Translations under genes and position numbers: made by a program
In this document: positions 63,363 to 64,000 of the stretch, piece by piece
How positions within the stretch are numbered: position 1 is the first letter of the stretch
How the letters are laid out: every line of letters begins with the position of its first letter
The notes under the pieces: model-generated
What the model saw: only the letters and a program-made list of their open reading frames with translations
Told to the model about the DNA's origin: nothing
Database searches by the model: none
DNA from: Ruminococcus sp.
GTDB lineage: Bacteria; Bacillota; Clostridia; Oscillospirales; Acutalibacteraceae
DNA length: 64,000 bases
Reading direction: 5' to 3'
NCBI GenBank assembly: GCA_017458845.1
Contig: JAFSZY010000024.1
Location: 62,001-126,000, forward strand

Positions 63363-64000
<638 letters not shown>

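Overview
This 64 kb window is the replication-origin region of a low-to-moderate GC, spore-forming, anaerobic Firmicute. It most resembles a gut Clostridia of the Ruminococcus/Oscillospiraceae type. The evidence is the classic gene order rnpA-rpmH / dnaA-dnaN-S4-recF-remB-gyrB-gyrA, the sporulation genes spoIIID and spoVAE, a single-chain pyruvate:ferredoxin oxidoreductase, and secreted proteins with lysine-rich Ig-like (Big2) repeats. No tRNA, rRNA, CRISPR array, transposase or prophage was seen. Family names come from reading motifs by eye; no search was run.

Left part (1-19 kb): an ABC-2 transporter pair cut by the window edge, an orphan spoVAE, a nucleotidyltransferase-like protein, a FabG-like reductase with no normal start codon, three secreted proteins (one with a transglutaminase-like catalytic triad), an 8-oxoguanine glycosylase, spoIIID, the PFOR gene, and a five-gene operon running from prmA through three unknown membrane proteins to mrp. 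Middle left (19-30 kb, mostly plus strand): soj-spo0J with a coupled membrane protein, serS, an aquaporin, a 50-residue membrane protein, rpsT, and hrcA-grpE-dnaK-dnaJ behind a perfect CIRCE operator.

Origin core (30-48 kb): noc, rsmG, mnmG, mnmE, jag, yidC, yidD, rnpA and rpmH run leftward; dnaA through gyrA run rightward. Two parS sites lie in and beside mnmG. A run of CTA trinucleotides next to a C cluster lies between dnaA and dnaN and looks like the DnaA-trio unwinding element. The Noc protein carries the four residues reported to set Noc rather than ParB DNA specificity. Two unknown zinc-ribbon membrane proteins sit between remB and gyrB.

Right part (48-64 kb): maf; a leftward envelope/division block (zapA, a U32 peptidase-family gene, dut, mreB, mreC, mreD and a PBP2-type transpeptidase); then rightward genes for a MinD-like ATPase, methylglyoxal synthase, hisS, aspS and two small membrane proteins; and finally a lipoprotein and the 3' part of guaB on the minus strand.

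Intergenic DNA holds two palindromic MITE-like elements flanking noc (about 140 and 290 bp), several short dispersed repeats, many hairpin terminators, and an unusual number of near-perfect sigma-A promoters (TTGACA, 17 bp, TATAAT), several of them in front of uncharacterised genes.
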